A stretch of DNA of 64,000 nucleotides from Sphingomonas sp. SUN019 (GTDB taxonomy: Bacteria; Pseudomonadota; Alphaproteobacteria; Sphingomonadales; Sphingomonadaceae): NCBI RefSeq assembly GCF_024758705.1, contig NZ_CP096971.1, positions 682,001 through 746,000 on the forward strand. The letters are read 5' to 3'. The notes below the pieces were generated by a model. It saw only the letters and a program-made list of their open reading frames with translations. It did not search any database and had not been told where the DNA came from. The position numbers were made by a program, and so were the translations under genes. Shown one piece after another: positions 29,069-37,509 of this stretch. Numbering within the stretch: the first letter of the stretch is position 1; each line of letters begins with the position of its first letter.

Positions 29069-29695
29069 ATGACCGATACGCCCCATGCCGCCCACCCCGA
29101 AACACCCGAACAGGCCGCGGCCGACACCGCAGGGAATCGCGCGCAACGCTATCCCTTGCTCGCGACCCCGCACATCCGGCTGCACGGGCCGGTGAACGAA
29201 TTGATGTACGCGCATTTCAAGGATCAACTTGCCGCCGCCCCCGCCGACGGCCCGATCGTCCTGTCGATCACGACCTTGGGCGGCGATCCCGAAATGGCGC
29301 GCGCGATGGGCGACGATATCCGGCTGTTGCGCGACTATAGCGGGCGCGAGACGCTGTTTCTGGGCAAGGTCGCGGTTTATTCTGCGGGCGCGACGCTGAT
29401 GAGCGCGGTGCCGGTCGGCTGCCGGTTTCTGACGCACGGCACGCGGCTGATGATCCACGAACGGTCGATGCAATCGACGATCCAGCTGTCCGGCCCGCTC
29501 TCCACCCTGCCCGAGGTGCTGCGGGCGAAATTGCATGAGATCGAACAGTCGATCCTGATCCAGGACGAGGGATTCGAGGCGATCGTCGCGGGCAGCCGCG
29601 TGACGATCGAGGAATTGAAACAGAAGGCGCCGTCGAACTGGTATATCGAGGCCGAGGAAGCGCGCGATCTGGGGCTGGTGCTCGATGTGATCTAA
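29069..29695 (+). CDS. ClpP-like serine protease (S14 family)
   Basis: 208 residues. S14/SppA-like fold: substrate-loop SITTLGGDPEMA, nucleophile Ser105 in KVAVYSAGATL, and catalytic His130 in RLMIHERSM. It is diverged from housekeeping ClpP, with an extended N-terminus rich in Ala/Pro and no adjacent Clp ATPase. So it is probably a specialised ClpP-family protease and not the main clpP. Cytoplasmic. Confidence 0.8.
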   Translation: MTDTPHAAHPETPEQAAADTAGNRAQRYPLLATPHIRLHGPVNELMYAHFKDQLAAAPADGPIVLSITTLGGDPEMARAMGDDIRLLRDYSGRETLFLGKVAVYSAGATLMSAVPVGCRFLTHGTRLMIHERSMQSTIQLSGPLSTLPEVLRAKLHEIEQSILIQDEGFEAIVAGSRVTIEELKQKAPSNWYIEAEEARDLGLVLDVI

Positions 29696-29714
29696 GCCAC
29701 GGCCAACCCAAGCG

Positions 29715-29820
29715 CACCTCCCCGGCGAAGGCCGGGGTCCAGTCGCAACGGATGATGTTGCAGCGGGTCGAGCCTCTCCTACGTCATCGCGACTGGGCCC
29801 CGGCCTTCGCCGGGGAGGTG
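29715..29820. repeat. Long inverted-repeat element (member 2)
   Basis: The left arm 29715-29746 (CACCTCCCCGGCGAAGGC...) pairs with the right arm 29789-29820 (...GCCTTCGCCGGGGAGGTG) over about 31 bases with one inserted base. It lies between the ClpP-like gene and the CreD-like gene. The spacing and the CCTCCCC ends resemble the other elements in this window. Confidence 0.8.
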
Positions 29821-29908
29821 TAGATTGGGAGAATCAGGCAATCTGGATTGCCACTCTCTCAATTCGGCGCTATCCGGGCACGGTTCGTCGCTGAAACGAG
29901 GTCGCACC

Positions 29909-31300
29909 GTGTCGCAAGAGAATCCCACGCCCGGCCGTAAACTGATGATGGCGGTGCTGATCGCGCTGCTGCTCGCGATCCCGCTCTTCACCGTCTATTT
30001 GCTGGTGTACGATCGCCAGAGCCAGTCCGAAACCGCGCGTGCGTCGATCGCCGAGGGTTGGGGCGGGCCGCAGACGATCGCGGGGCCGGTGCTCGTCCTT
30101 CCCTATCAGGAACAGGTGACCGAAACCGTCACCGAGGGCGGGCGGCAGGTCGCGCGCACCAACACCGTGTGGCGCGAACTGACATTGGCCCCCGAACAGG
30201 CCGATCTGCGCACCGACCTGACCCCCGAACGCCGCAAGCGGTCGATCTACGAGGCGGTGGTGTATGAAGCGACCGCGAGCGGGACTGCGCGGTTCGCGCT
30301 GCCGACCGATCTCGCCCGCTTGGGGATCACCGCCGATCGCCTGTCGTACGACCGCGCCGAACTCCGGTTTGGATTGAAGGACGCGCGCGGTCTGTTCGGC
30401 ACGCCGCCCAGCGTCAGCATCGACGGGCGGCGGCTGGTGCTGCAGCCGGGCAAGGGATCGCCTGCGACCGGGGGATCGGGCTTCTTCACCTGGCTCGACG
30501 CCGCCTCGATCCGCGAACGCCCGATGACCGCGACGTTCAACTTCGCCTTCCGCGGCAACGGCTGGCTCGCGCTCGCCCCGCAGGCGGGCGACACGCGCTG
30601 GACGGTCACGTCGAAATGGCCGCACCCAAGCTTTCAGGGGGGGTTCCTGCCGACCACGCACAAGGTGAGCGACGAAGGCTTTACTGCGATGTGGCGTGTG
30701 GGCAATCTGGCGCTAGGACGTTCGCTGGTATCCAACGACGCCGCTCAACCTGATGCACGCGCAGCGGTTGGCGCAGACCGCTATATGGTTGCTGCGCCAG
30801 CAGGCGATTACGAGGCGCGGGTCGATCTCGTCTCGCCGGTCGACCTGTATTCGCAGGTCAATCGCAGCGTGAAATACGGGTTCCTGTTCATCGGCTTCAC
30901 CTTCATGGCGTTCCTGATGTTCGACGTGATCGCGGGCGTGCGCGTCGCGACGGTCGAATATCTGCTGGTCGGCGCGGGGCTGGTGCTGTTCTTCGTCATG
31001 CTGCTGGCGTTTGCCGAGGTGATCGGGTTCGCTGCGGCCTATGTGCTGGCGGCCGCCGCGATCATCGGGCTGCTGACCGCCTATTCCGCGGCGGTGCTGA
31101 AAAGCTGGCGGCGCGGCGGTTATGTCGCGGGACTGCTCGCGGCGCTGTACGGCGTGCTTTACATCCTGCTCAGCCTGGAGGCGTATTCGTTGCTGATCGG
31201 GTCGATTCTCCTGTTTGCGGCCTTGGCCGGCATCATGTACCTGACCCGCAACCTCGACTGGAGTGGTCTGCGCACCGTTCCGCAATCGACCGACGGATAA
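29909..31300 (+). CDS. CreD-family inner-membrane protein
   Basis: 463 residues from GTG 29909 (ACGAGG ahead). An N-terminal membrane helix (about 15-36), then a large extracytoplasmic domain with the CreD motif [18 protein letters not shown], then five or six membrane helices from about residue 320 on. CreD-family proteins are linked to envelope integrity and beta-lactam response in gammaproteobacteria through creBC; no such two-component genes are here. Its stop is eight bases before sdhB, so sdhB may rely on its promoter. Confidence 0.88.
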   Translation: MSQENPTPGRKLMMAVLIALLLAIPLFTVYLLVYDRQSQSETARASIAEGWGGPQTIAGPVLVLPYQEQVTETVTEGGRQVARTNTVWRELTLAPEQADLRTDLTPERRKRSIYEAVVYEATASGTARFALPTDLARLGITADRLSYDRAELRFGLKDARGLFGTPPSVSIDGRRLVLQPGKGSPATGGSGFFTWLDAASIRERPMTATFNFAFRGNGWLALAPQAGDTRWTVTSKWPHPSFQGGFLPTTHKVSDEGFTAMWRVGNLALGRSLVSNDAAQPDARAAVGADRYMVAAPAGDYEARVDLVSPVDLYSQVNRSVKYGFLFIGFTFMAFLMFDVIAGVRVATVEYLLVGAGLVLFFVMLLAFAEVIGFAAAYVLAAAAIIGLLTAYSAAVLKSWRRGGYVAGLLAALYGVLYILLSLEAYSLLIGSILLFAALAGIMYLTRNLDWSGLRTVPQSTDG

Positions 31301-31308
31301 GGGACGAC

Positions 31309-32091
31309 ATGGCCGAATTCACTCTGCCCGCGAACAGCAAGGTCAAGCGCGGCAAGGCGCACAAGTCGCCCCATCCGGGTGGGCGGATGAAGTCGTTCAA
31401 GGTCTATCGCTACGATCCCGATTCGGGCGAGAACCCGCGCTACGACACGTTCGAGCTGAACCTGGACGAGACCGGCCCGATGGTGCTGGACGCGCTGATC
31501 AAGATGAAGTCGGAGCAGGATTCGTCGCTCACCTTCCGCCGGTCGTGCCGAGAAGGCATCTGCGGGTCGTGTTCGATGAACATCGACGGCAAGAACGGTC
31601 TGGCCTGCACCACCGCGATCGACGACGTGAAGGGCGAGGTGAAGATTACCCCCCTGCCCGCGATGGACGTGATCAAGGATCTCGTCCCCGACTTCACGCA
31701 TTTCTACGCGCAATATGCCTCGATCAAGCCATGGCTGCAGACCGTCACCCCGCCGCCCGCGGGCAAGGAACGGCGGCAATCGCCGGAGGATCGCGCGAAG
31801 CTGGACGGGCTGTACGAATGCATCCTGTGCGCGTGCTGTTCGACGTCGTGCCCGAGCTATTGGTGGAACAGCGACAAGTTCCTGGGGCCGGCGATCCTGT
31901 TGCAGGCGTATCGCTGGCTCGCCGACAGCCGCGACGAGATGACCGGCGAGCGGCTCGACGCGCTGGAGGATCCGTTCCGCCTCTATCGCTGCCACACGAT
32001 CATGAATTGCGCAAATGCGTGCCCCAAGGGGCTGAACCCGGCGAAGGCGATCGCCGAGATCAAGAAGATGGAAGTCGAGCGCGTTCTTTGA
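31309..32091 (+). CDS. sdhB: Succinate dehydrogenase iron-sulfur subunit
   Basis: 260 residues. 2Fe-2S ligands Cys80, Cys85, Cys88 and Cys100 ([10 protein letters not shown]...C), then the 4Fe-4S and 3Fe-4S motifs [13 protein letters not shown] and [17 protein letters not shown]. It carries electrons from SdhA to the anchor subunits. It is separated from sdhCDA by 4.8 kb and sits behind the CreD-like gene, with AAGGGA-type ribosome site. The next gene overlaps its stop (TTGA). Confidence 0.97.
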   Translation: MAEFTLPANSKVKRGKAHKSPHPGGRMKSFKVYRYDPDSGENPRYDTFELNLDETGPMVLDALIKMKSEQDSSLTFRRSCREGICGSCSMNIDGKNGLACTTAIDDVKGEVKITPLPAMDVIKDLVPDFTHFYAQYASIKPWLQTVTPPPAGKERRQSPEDRAKLDGLYECILCACCSTSCPSYWWNSDKFLGPAILLQAYRWLADSRDEMTGERLDALEDPFRLYRCHTIMNCANACPKGLNPAKAIAEIKKMEVERVL

Positions 32092-32537
32092 GCGACGCCA
32101 AGGAGTTTCTGTACGAGGAGCATCCCGATCATCCCGGCTGGATGAAATGGGGCTTCAAGGACGCGACGCGCTATAACGCGTTTCTCGGCGACATGATCGT
32201 TCGCGTGGAGGAAGGCGTGGCGCGGGTGCGGATGACGCCGGGGCGTCAGCATTCCAATCTGGGCGACCGGGTGCATGGCGGCGCGTTGCTGGGTTTTATC
32301 GATGTCGCGCTGTTCGCCGCGGCGCGCAGCTTCGGGCTGATTTCGGCCGGGACGGCGGTGACGCTTGACCTCAACACCCACTTCATCGGCGGCGGGCGGA
32401 TTGGCGAGCCGATCGAGGCGCGCGTGGAATTGCTGAAGGAAACCGGGCGGCTGCTGTTCCTGCGCGGGCTGGTGGTGCAGGGCGACGACGTGGTGACCGA
32501 GTTTTCGGGCACCATCCGCAAGCCCACCGCGAAGTAA
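32088..32537 (+). CDS. PaaI-family hotdog thioesterase
   Basis: 149 residues from TTG 32088, which overlaps the sdhB stop by four bases; no closer start exists. Hotdog fold: [19 protein letters not shown] is the PaaI signature, with Asp/His in the DRVHGG turn and [11 protein letters not shown] as the central strand. It hydrolyses acyl-CoA thioesters of unknown chain type. Position between sdhB and zapE suggests cotranscription with the TCA set. Confidence 0.85.
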   Translation: MSDAKEFLYEEHPDHPGWMKWGFKDATRYNAFLGDMIVRVEEGVARVRMTPGRQHSNLGDRVHGGALLGFIDVALFAAARSFGLISAGTAVTLDLNTHFIGGGRIGEPIEARVELLKETGRLLFLRGLVVQGDDVVTEFSGTIRKPTAK

Positions 32538-32538
32538 C

Positions 32539-33648
32539 ATGACTAAGGTCATTGCTGCCTATCAGGCGCTCGTCACCGTGGGCGAACTTCGTCCCGACCC
32601 CGAGCAGGCCGCCGCGGCGGCACGGCTCGATACGCTCGCTACGGCGCTCGAGACGCCATCGAAACGCGGTCTTCTCGCCCGCTTCCGCAAGTCGGCGGCA
32701 CCCCGCGGCGTGTATTTGTGGGGCGGTGTGGGGCGCGGAAAGTCGATGCTGATGGATCTGTTCTTCGCGCAGGTCGACATAACCGCAAAACGCCGCGTTC
32801 ATTTCGCCGAGTTCATGATCGAGGTGCACGGCCGGATCGCGATCGAACGGCGCAAGGAAACCGGCGATCCGATCGTCCCCGTCGCCGCCGCGCTCGCCGA
32901 GGAAGCGAAGCTGCTCGCGTTCGATGAGATGATGGTCACCAATTCGCCCGACGCGATGATCCTGTCGCGGCTGTTCATCGCGCTGATCGAAGCCGGTACG
33001 ACAATCGTCACCACGTCCAACCGCGCGCCGTCCGATCTCTACAAGAACGGCCTGAACCGCGAACATTTCCTGCCCTTCATTGCGCTGATCGAACAGCGCC
33101 TCGACGTGCTCGCGCTGAACGGCCCAGTCGATTACCGCCGCGACCGGCTGGGGCAGGTCGACACCTGGCTGGTTCCCAATGGCGTGGAGGCGACCGCGGA
33201 ACTGTCCGCCGACTTCTTCCGCCTGACCGACTATCCGCCGGAGGATCGCGATCACGTGCCCGAGGAGTCGATCGTTGTGCAGGGACGGACGCTCCGCGTG
33301 CCCAAATCGCTGAAAGGCGTGGCGGTCTTCGCGTTCAAGAAACTGTGTGGAGAGGCGCGCGGGGCGGCCGACTATCTCGCGATCGCGCGGCGGTACCACA
33401 CCGTAATATTGGTCGGCATCCCGGTGCTCGGCCCGGAAAACCGCAACGAAGCGGCGCGCTTCGTCCAGCTGATCGACGCGCTGTACGAATATAAGGTAAA
33501 GCTGCTCGCCGCCGCCGACGCGCAGCCCGACCAGCTTTATCCAACGGGCGACGGGCGGTTCGAATTCCAACGAACGGTCAGCCGGTTGGAGGAGATGCGG
33601 TCGGAGGATTATCTGAGCGAAGGCCACGGCGAAACGAGCGCGACGTAG
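32539..33648 (+). CDS. zapE: Cell division/AFG1-like ATPase ZapE
   Basis: 369 residues. Walker A GGVGRGKS (62-69), Walker B LLAFDEMMV, sensor TTSNRAPSDLY, the AFG1/LACE1 family layout. In E. coli ZapE destabilises FtsZ under low oxygen; the mitochondrial relative handles respiratory subunits. Its place next to sdhB and mdh is common in alphaproteobacteria. Starts one base after the thioesterase stop. Confidence 0.93.
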   Translation: MTKVIAAYQALVTVGELRPDPEQAAAAARLDTLATALETPSKRGLLARFRKSAAPRGVYLWGGVGRGKSMLMDLFFAQVDITAKRRVHFAEFMIEVHGRIAIERRKETGDPIVPVAAALAEEAKLLAFDEMMVTNSPDAMILSRLFIALIEAGTTIVTTSNRAPSDLYKNGLNREHFLPFIALIEQRLDVLALNGPVDYRRDRLGQVDTWLVPNGVEATAELSADFFRLTDYPPEDRDHVPEESIVVQGRTLRVPKSLKGVAVFAFKKLCGEARGAADYLAIARRYHTVILVGIPVLGPENRNEAARFVQLIDALYEYKVKLLAAADAQPDQLYPTGDGRFEFQRTVSRLEEMRSEDYLSEGHGETSAT

Positions 33649-33717
33649 TCGGAACGACTATCGAAACCGTCGGCGCGCCGGTCCATCTTCGGGGAATATC
33701 ACCGAAAGGACCGACCC

Positions 33718-34503
33718 GTGCTTCAGTCGATCGGGGCCACTTCCGTCAGCGCCTCCCCGCCCGCCCGCTACGCTCTTCCCGAAGGCGGCGTCGGCCGCAC
33801 CGATCCCGCGCAGATCGAGCGCGACTATCAGGTGCAGACCGAGGAGATGATCGAGTATTCGGCGAAGGCGTTCGGCTGGATTTCGCTTGGCGGTCTGGGC
33901 GGGACGCAGAATGTGACCGCGACCGAGGGCAAGCTGCTCGACCAGTTGACCCGCGACCGCGGGCTGCTGGGGCTGAAGGGCTTCGACGACATGCTCACCG
34001 AAGTATTCGACACGTCCGAAGCGCGTGTGCCGCTGGCTACATCGATCCCGCCCCACGCCGAGGCGCAGATCGCGCGGCTACCGGCGGAACAGCAGCAACA
34101 GGCACGCGACGCCTATCCTACCAACGACGGCCACACCGACGCCTTCCGCCACGCTTACTGGAATGCGCGGATGACGTCGGAATACGGCGCGGAATGGACG
34201 CAGCAATTCGCCACCGCGCACGAAGGCGCGCCGGGCAACCCGGCGGTGCGCGAGGCGATGGATCTCTACAATAACGAAGTCGGGCGTCAGATCGCGGCGG
34301 AGAATCCCGGCGCCTCGCCCGAGGAACTGGCGGATGCGACGCTGCAGGCGCTGAATGACGGGCGGCTGGTGGTGGTGGACCGGTCGGGTCACCTCGCCTA
34401 CAGTAACGAGGTGGCACGCAATGATCACGGCGTCACCGACCCGACGGTCGGCGAAGGGGGACAGATCGGAACCCCCGACGGCGACGCCTATACCAGCTCG
34501 TGA
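33718..34503 (+). CDS. DUF6973-like protein of unknown function, enzyme-like motif
   Basis: 261 residues from GTG 33718 (AAAGGA seven bases ahead). No signal peptide or membrane segment. Residues 1-110 are a variable, partly helical region. Residues 130-240 carry a conserved-looking polar pattern: GHTDAFRHAYWNA (His139, Asp141, His145), TAHEG (His168, Glu169), MDLYNNEVG (Asp182, Asn185-186). The layout matches the DUF6973 family as I remember it; the His/Asp/Asn spacing looks catalytic or metal-binding, but no reaction is known. It overlaps the next lipoprotein gene by four bases (GTGA). It interrupts the zapE-mdh order. Confidence 0.6.
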   Translation: MLQSIGATSVSASPPARYALPEGGVGRTDPAQIERDYQVQTEEMIEYSAKAFGWISLGGLGGTQNVTATEGKLLDQLTRDRGLLGLKGFDDMLTEVFDTSEARVPLATSIPPHAEAQIARLPAEQQQQARDAYPTNDGHTDAFRHAYWNARMTSEYGAEWTQQFATAHEGAPGNPAVREAMDLYNNEVGRQIAAENPGASPEELADATLQALNDGRLVVVDRSGHLAYSNEVARNDHGVTDPTVGEGGQIGTPDGDAYTSS

Positions 34504-34844
34504 CTGCGCGGCGATCGATCTTGGGCGCGGCGCTGCTGATGACGGCAGCCGCCTGTGGAGGCGCAGGAATGACATTCGACAAGGCCGGCTGGGCCGCCGA
34601 ACGCGGTAACTACGACGGCGAGAGCAAGCGTGGCGCGATGGTGTCGGGGATCGACGACGCCGGAGTGCGCGTCGGCGCGACCCGCGATCAGGTGCGATCG
34701 GTGCTCGGCGACCCCGATTCGACCGGCCCGGCGGCCGATATCTACTATCTTGGCCGCAGTCGCTCCGGCCCGAGCTTCGAGACGTTCCGGGTCGATTACT
34801 CGACCGCGGGCGTCGTCACCGCGACGGGTGTACGCCGCAGCTAA
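34500..34844 (+). CDS. Small lipoprotein with BamE/SmpA-like domain
   Basis: 114 residues from GTG 34500, in a GTGA overlap with the preceding gene. N-terminal signal ILGAALLMTAAAC places a lipid-modified Cys at residue 19. Residues 50-110 resemble the BamE/OmlA fold (VRVGATRDQVRSVLGDPDSTG, shortened, then a beta strand FRVDYSTAGVV). BamE homologues help outer-membrane assembly, but this fold is also used by inhibitors. Coupling to the upstream enzyme-like protein suggests a functional pair. Confidence 0.6.
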   Translation: MTARRSILGAALLMTAAACGGAGMTFDKAGWAAERGNYDGESKRGAMVSGIDDAGVRVGATRDQVRSVLGDPDSTGPAADIYYLGRSRSGPSFETFRVDYSTAGVVTATGVRRS

Positions 34845-34852
34845 AGCCTTTA

Positions 34853-34875
34853 TTGCAACTGTTTCTTAGTTGCAA
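34853..34875. promoter_or_regulatory. Inverted repeat upstream of mdh
   Basis: TTGCAACT (34853-34860) and AGTTGCAA (34868-34875) form a perfect 8-bp inverted repeat with a 7-base spacer, 110 bases before mdh. The arms are AT-rich and not followed by a T run, so an operator is more likely than a terminator. The regulator is unknown. Confidence 0.4.
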
Positions 34876-34919
34876 AGATAGTCGAATTCATGGTTGTGCG
34901 TTCGCGAAGACGCGCCTAA

Positions 34920-35948
<1,029 letters not shown>

Positions 35949-35958
35949 GGAATATCAC

Positions 35959-36549
35959 ATGGTGTTGGGCGCACGATGGGATGAGTGGCTACCGGTCACA
36001 GATTATGACATCAAAACCGTGCTTCTGCGTAACGTCCAAAAAATAGATTTGTATTCATCGCCGGATGAACTCCGAGCCAACCTCTCTAACGACTTATGCG
36101 CTGGCTTGGCGTATCTGTACCTAGATAGTTTACCACGGGATTTGCGGGAAAAAGTGGGCAACTCTGAACTCTCTCCGTACTTAAAGGAAAATTGGACACA
36201 GTTTCGTGAGTTCTTGCTGCATTTTGTAAACGGCATGGAACTTTTTGTTGAATTTTCTCGATTTAAGAGTTTGTCGGCGTTTAAACGAGATCAAAAAGAT
36301 GTAATTGACTTGAGTCGTTCATGGTCTAGCACATTTGTTCAATTAATAATGGAATATCCACAATCATTCGAAATACGCATTTGCTATCTACTTGGAAAAT
36401 CATTTCTTAGATTATATGCGGATTTTAAATGTGATTACCCTATAAGTAGCTTTTATTATCTGACGGTAAGGCCGTCAAAATTAGAAAACTACACGAAACC
36501 ATCAAGCTTGATGGTTCCGGATTTTTTTCGAGTTAAAGGGCAGCTTTAA
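35959..36549 (+). CDS. AT-rich orphan protein between mdh and sucD
   Basis: 196 residues, from ATG 35959 with AGGGAA ahead. No recognised family, signal peptide or membrane helix; mostly helical with many aromatics in the C-terminal half ([20 protein letters not shown]). Base use is unlike its neighbours: 36361-36420 has 19 G/C of 60 and 36421-36480 has 20 of 60, in a GC-rich region, with TTA/AAA/ATA codons rare elsewhere. Its TAA overlaps the sucD ATG (TAATG), so it is translated in step with sucD. Acquired DNA is the likeliest origin. It occupies the place where sucC sits in mdh-sucCDAB operons of other alphaproteobacteria, but it is not SucC. Confidence 0.7.
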   Translation: MVLGARWDEWLPVTDYDIKTVLLRNVQKIDLYSSPDELRANLSNDLCAGLAYLYLDSLPRDLREKVGNSELSPYLKENWTQFREFLLHFVNGMELFVEFSRFKSLSAFKRDQKDVIDLSRSWSSTFVQLIMEYPQSFEIRICYLLGKSFLRLYADFKCDYPISSFYYLTVRPSKLENYTKPSSLMVPDFFRVKGQL

Positions 36550-37433
36550 TGTCAATCCTCGTCGACAAGAACACCAAGGTCATCACGCAAGGGATGACCG
36601 GCAATACCGGCAGCTTCCATACGCAGGCGGCGCTCGATTACGGGACGCAGATGGTGGCGGGGGTCACGCCCGGCAAAGGTGGGACCACGCACCTCGGTCT
36701 GCCGAACTACAACACCGTCGCCGAGGCGGTCGCCGCGACCGGCGCGACCGCGTCCGTCGTGTACGTGCCGCCGCCCTTCGCCGCGGACTCCATCCTGGAG
36801 GCGATCGACGCGCAGGTGCCGCTGATCGTGTGCATCACCGAAGGCATTCCGGTGCTCGACATGGTGCGCGTTAAGCGCTCGCTGTCGGGCAGCAAGTCGC
36901 GGCTGATCGGCCCGAACTGCCCCGGCGTGCTTACGCCCGGCGAATGCAAGATCGGCATCATGCCCGGCAGCATCTTCAAACAGGGTTCGGTCGGTGTTGT
37001 CAGCCGTTCAGGCACGCTGACCTATGAGGCGGTGTTCCAGACGTCGAATGCGGGCCTGGGGCAGACGACCGCAGTCGGCATCGGCGGCGATCCGGTCAAC
37101 GGGACGAACTTCATCGATGTGCTCGAACTGTTCCTGGCCGACGACGCGACCGAGTCGATCATCATGATCGGTGAAATCGGCGGGTCGGCCGAGGAAGAGG
37201 CGGCGCAGTTCCTGCAGGACGAGGCGAAGCGCGGCCGGTCGAAGCCGATGGCGGGCTTCATCGCGGGCCGCACCGCACCGCCGGGACGTCGCATGGGCCA
37301 TGCCGGGGCGATCGTCTCGGGCGGCAAGGGCGATGCCGAAAGCAAGATCGCGGCGATGGAAGCCGCGGGCATCAAGGTCGCAGCGAGCCCCAGCGAACTC
37401 GGCTCGACGTTGCTGGAAGTGTTGAAGGGGTAA
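36549..37433 (+). CDS. sucD: Succinyl-CoA synthetase alpha subunit
   Basis: 294 residues. CoA-binding Rossmann part with [15 protein letters not shown] and GVTPGKGG, and active-site phospho-His251 in [11 protein letters not shown]. Interconverts succinyl-CoA and succinate with nucleotide triphosphate. The beta subunit gene sucC is not in the window. Start overlaps the orphan gene's stop (TAATG). Confidence 0.97.
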   Translation: MSILVDKNTKVITQGMTGNTGSFHTQAALDYGTQMVAGVTPGKGGTTHLGLPNYNTVAEAVAATGATASVVYVPPPFAADSILEAIDAQVPLIVCITEGIPVLDMVRVKRSLSGSKSRLIGPNCPGVLTPGECKIGIMPGSIFKQGSVGVVSRSGTLTYEAVFQTSNAGLGQTTAVGIGGDPVNGTNFIDVLELFLADDATESIIMIGEIGGSAEEEAAQFLQDEAKRGRSKPMAGFIAGRTAPPGRRMGHAGAIVSGGKGDAESKIAAMEAAGIKVAASPSELGSTLLEVLKG

Positions 37434-37441
37434 GTGAAACC

Positions 37442-37466
37442 GGCTCCACGGAATGCCCGTGGAGCC
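37442..37466. other. Perfect hairpin between sucD and sucA
   Basis: GGCTCCACGG (37442-37451) and CCGTGGAGCC (37457-37466) form a 10-bp stem with loop AATGC in the short sucD-sucA gap. It may slow transcription or protect the mRNA end so that sucD and sucA levels differ. No T run follows. Confidence 0.55.
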
Positions 37467-37509
37467 CAAACGGCATTCCCTCCCCAGGATGCCCGAAGGA
37501 CGCTGCGTC

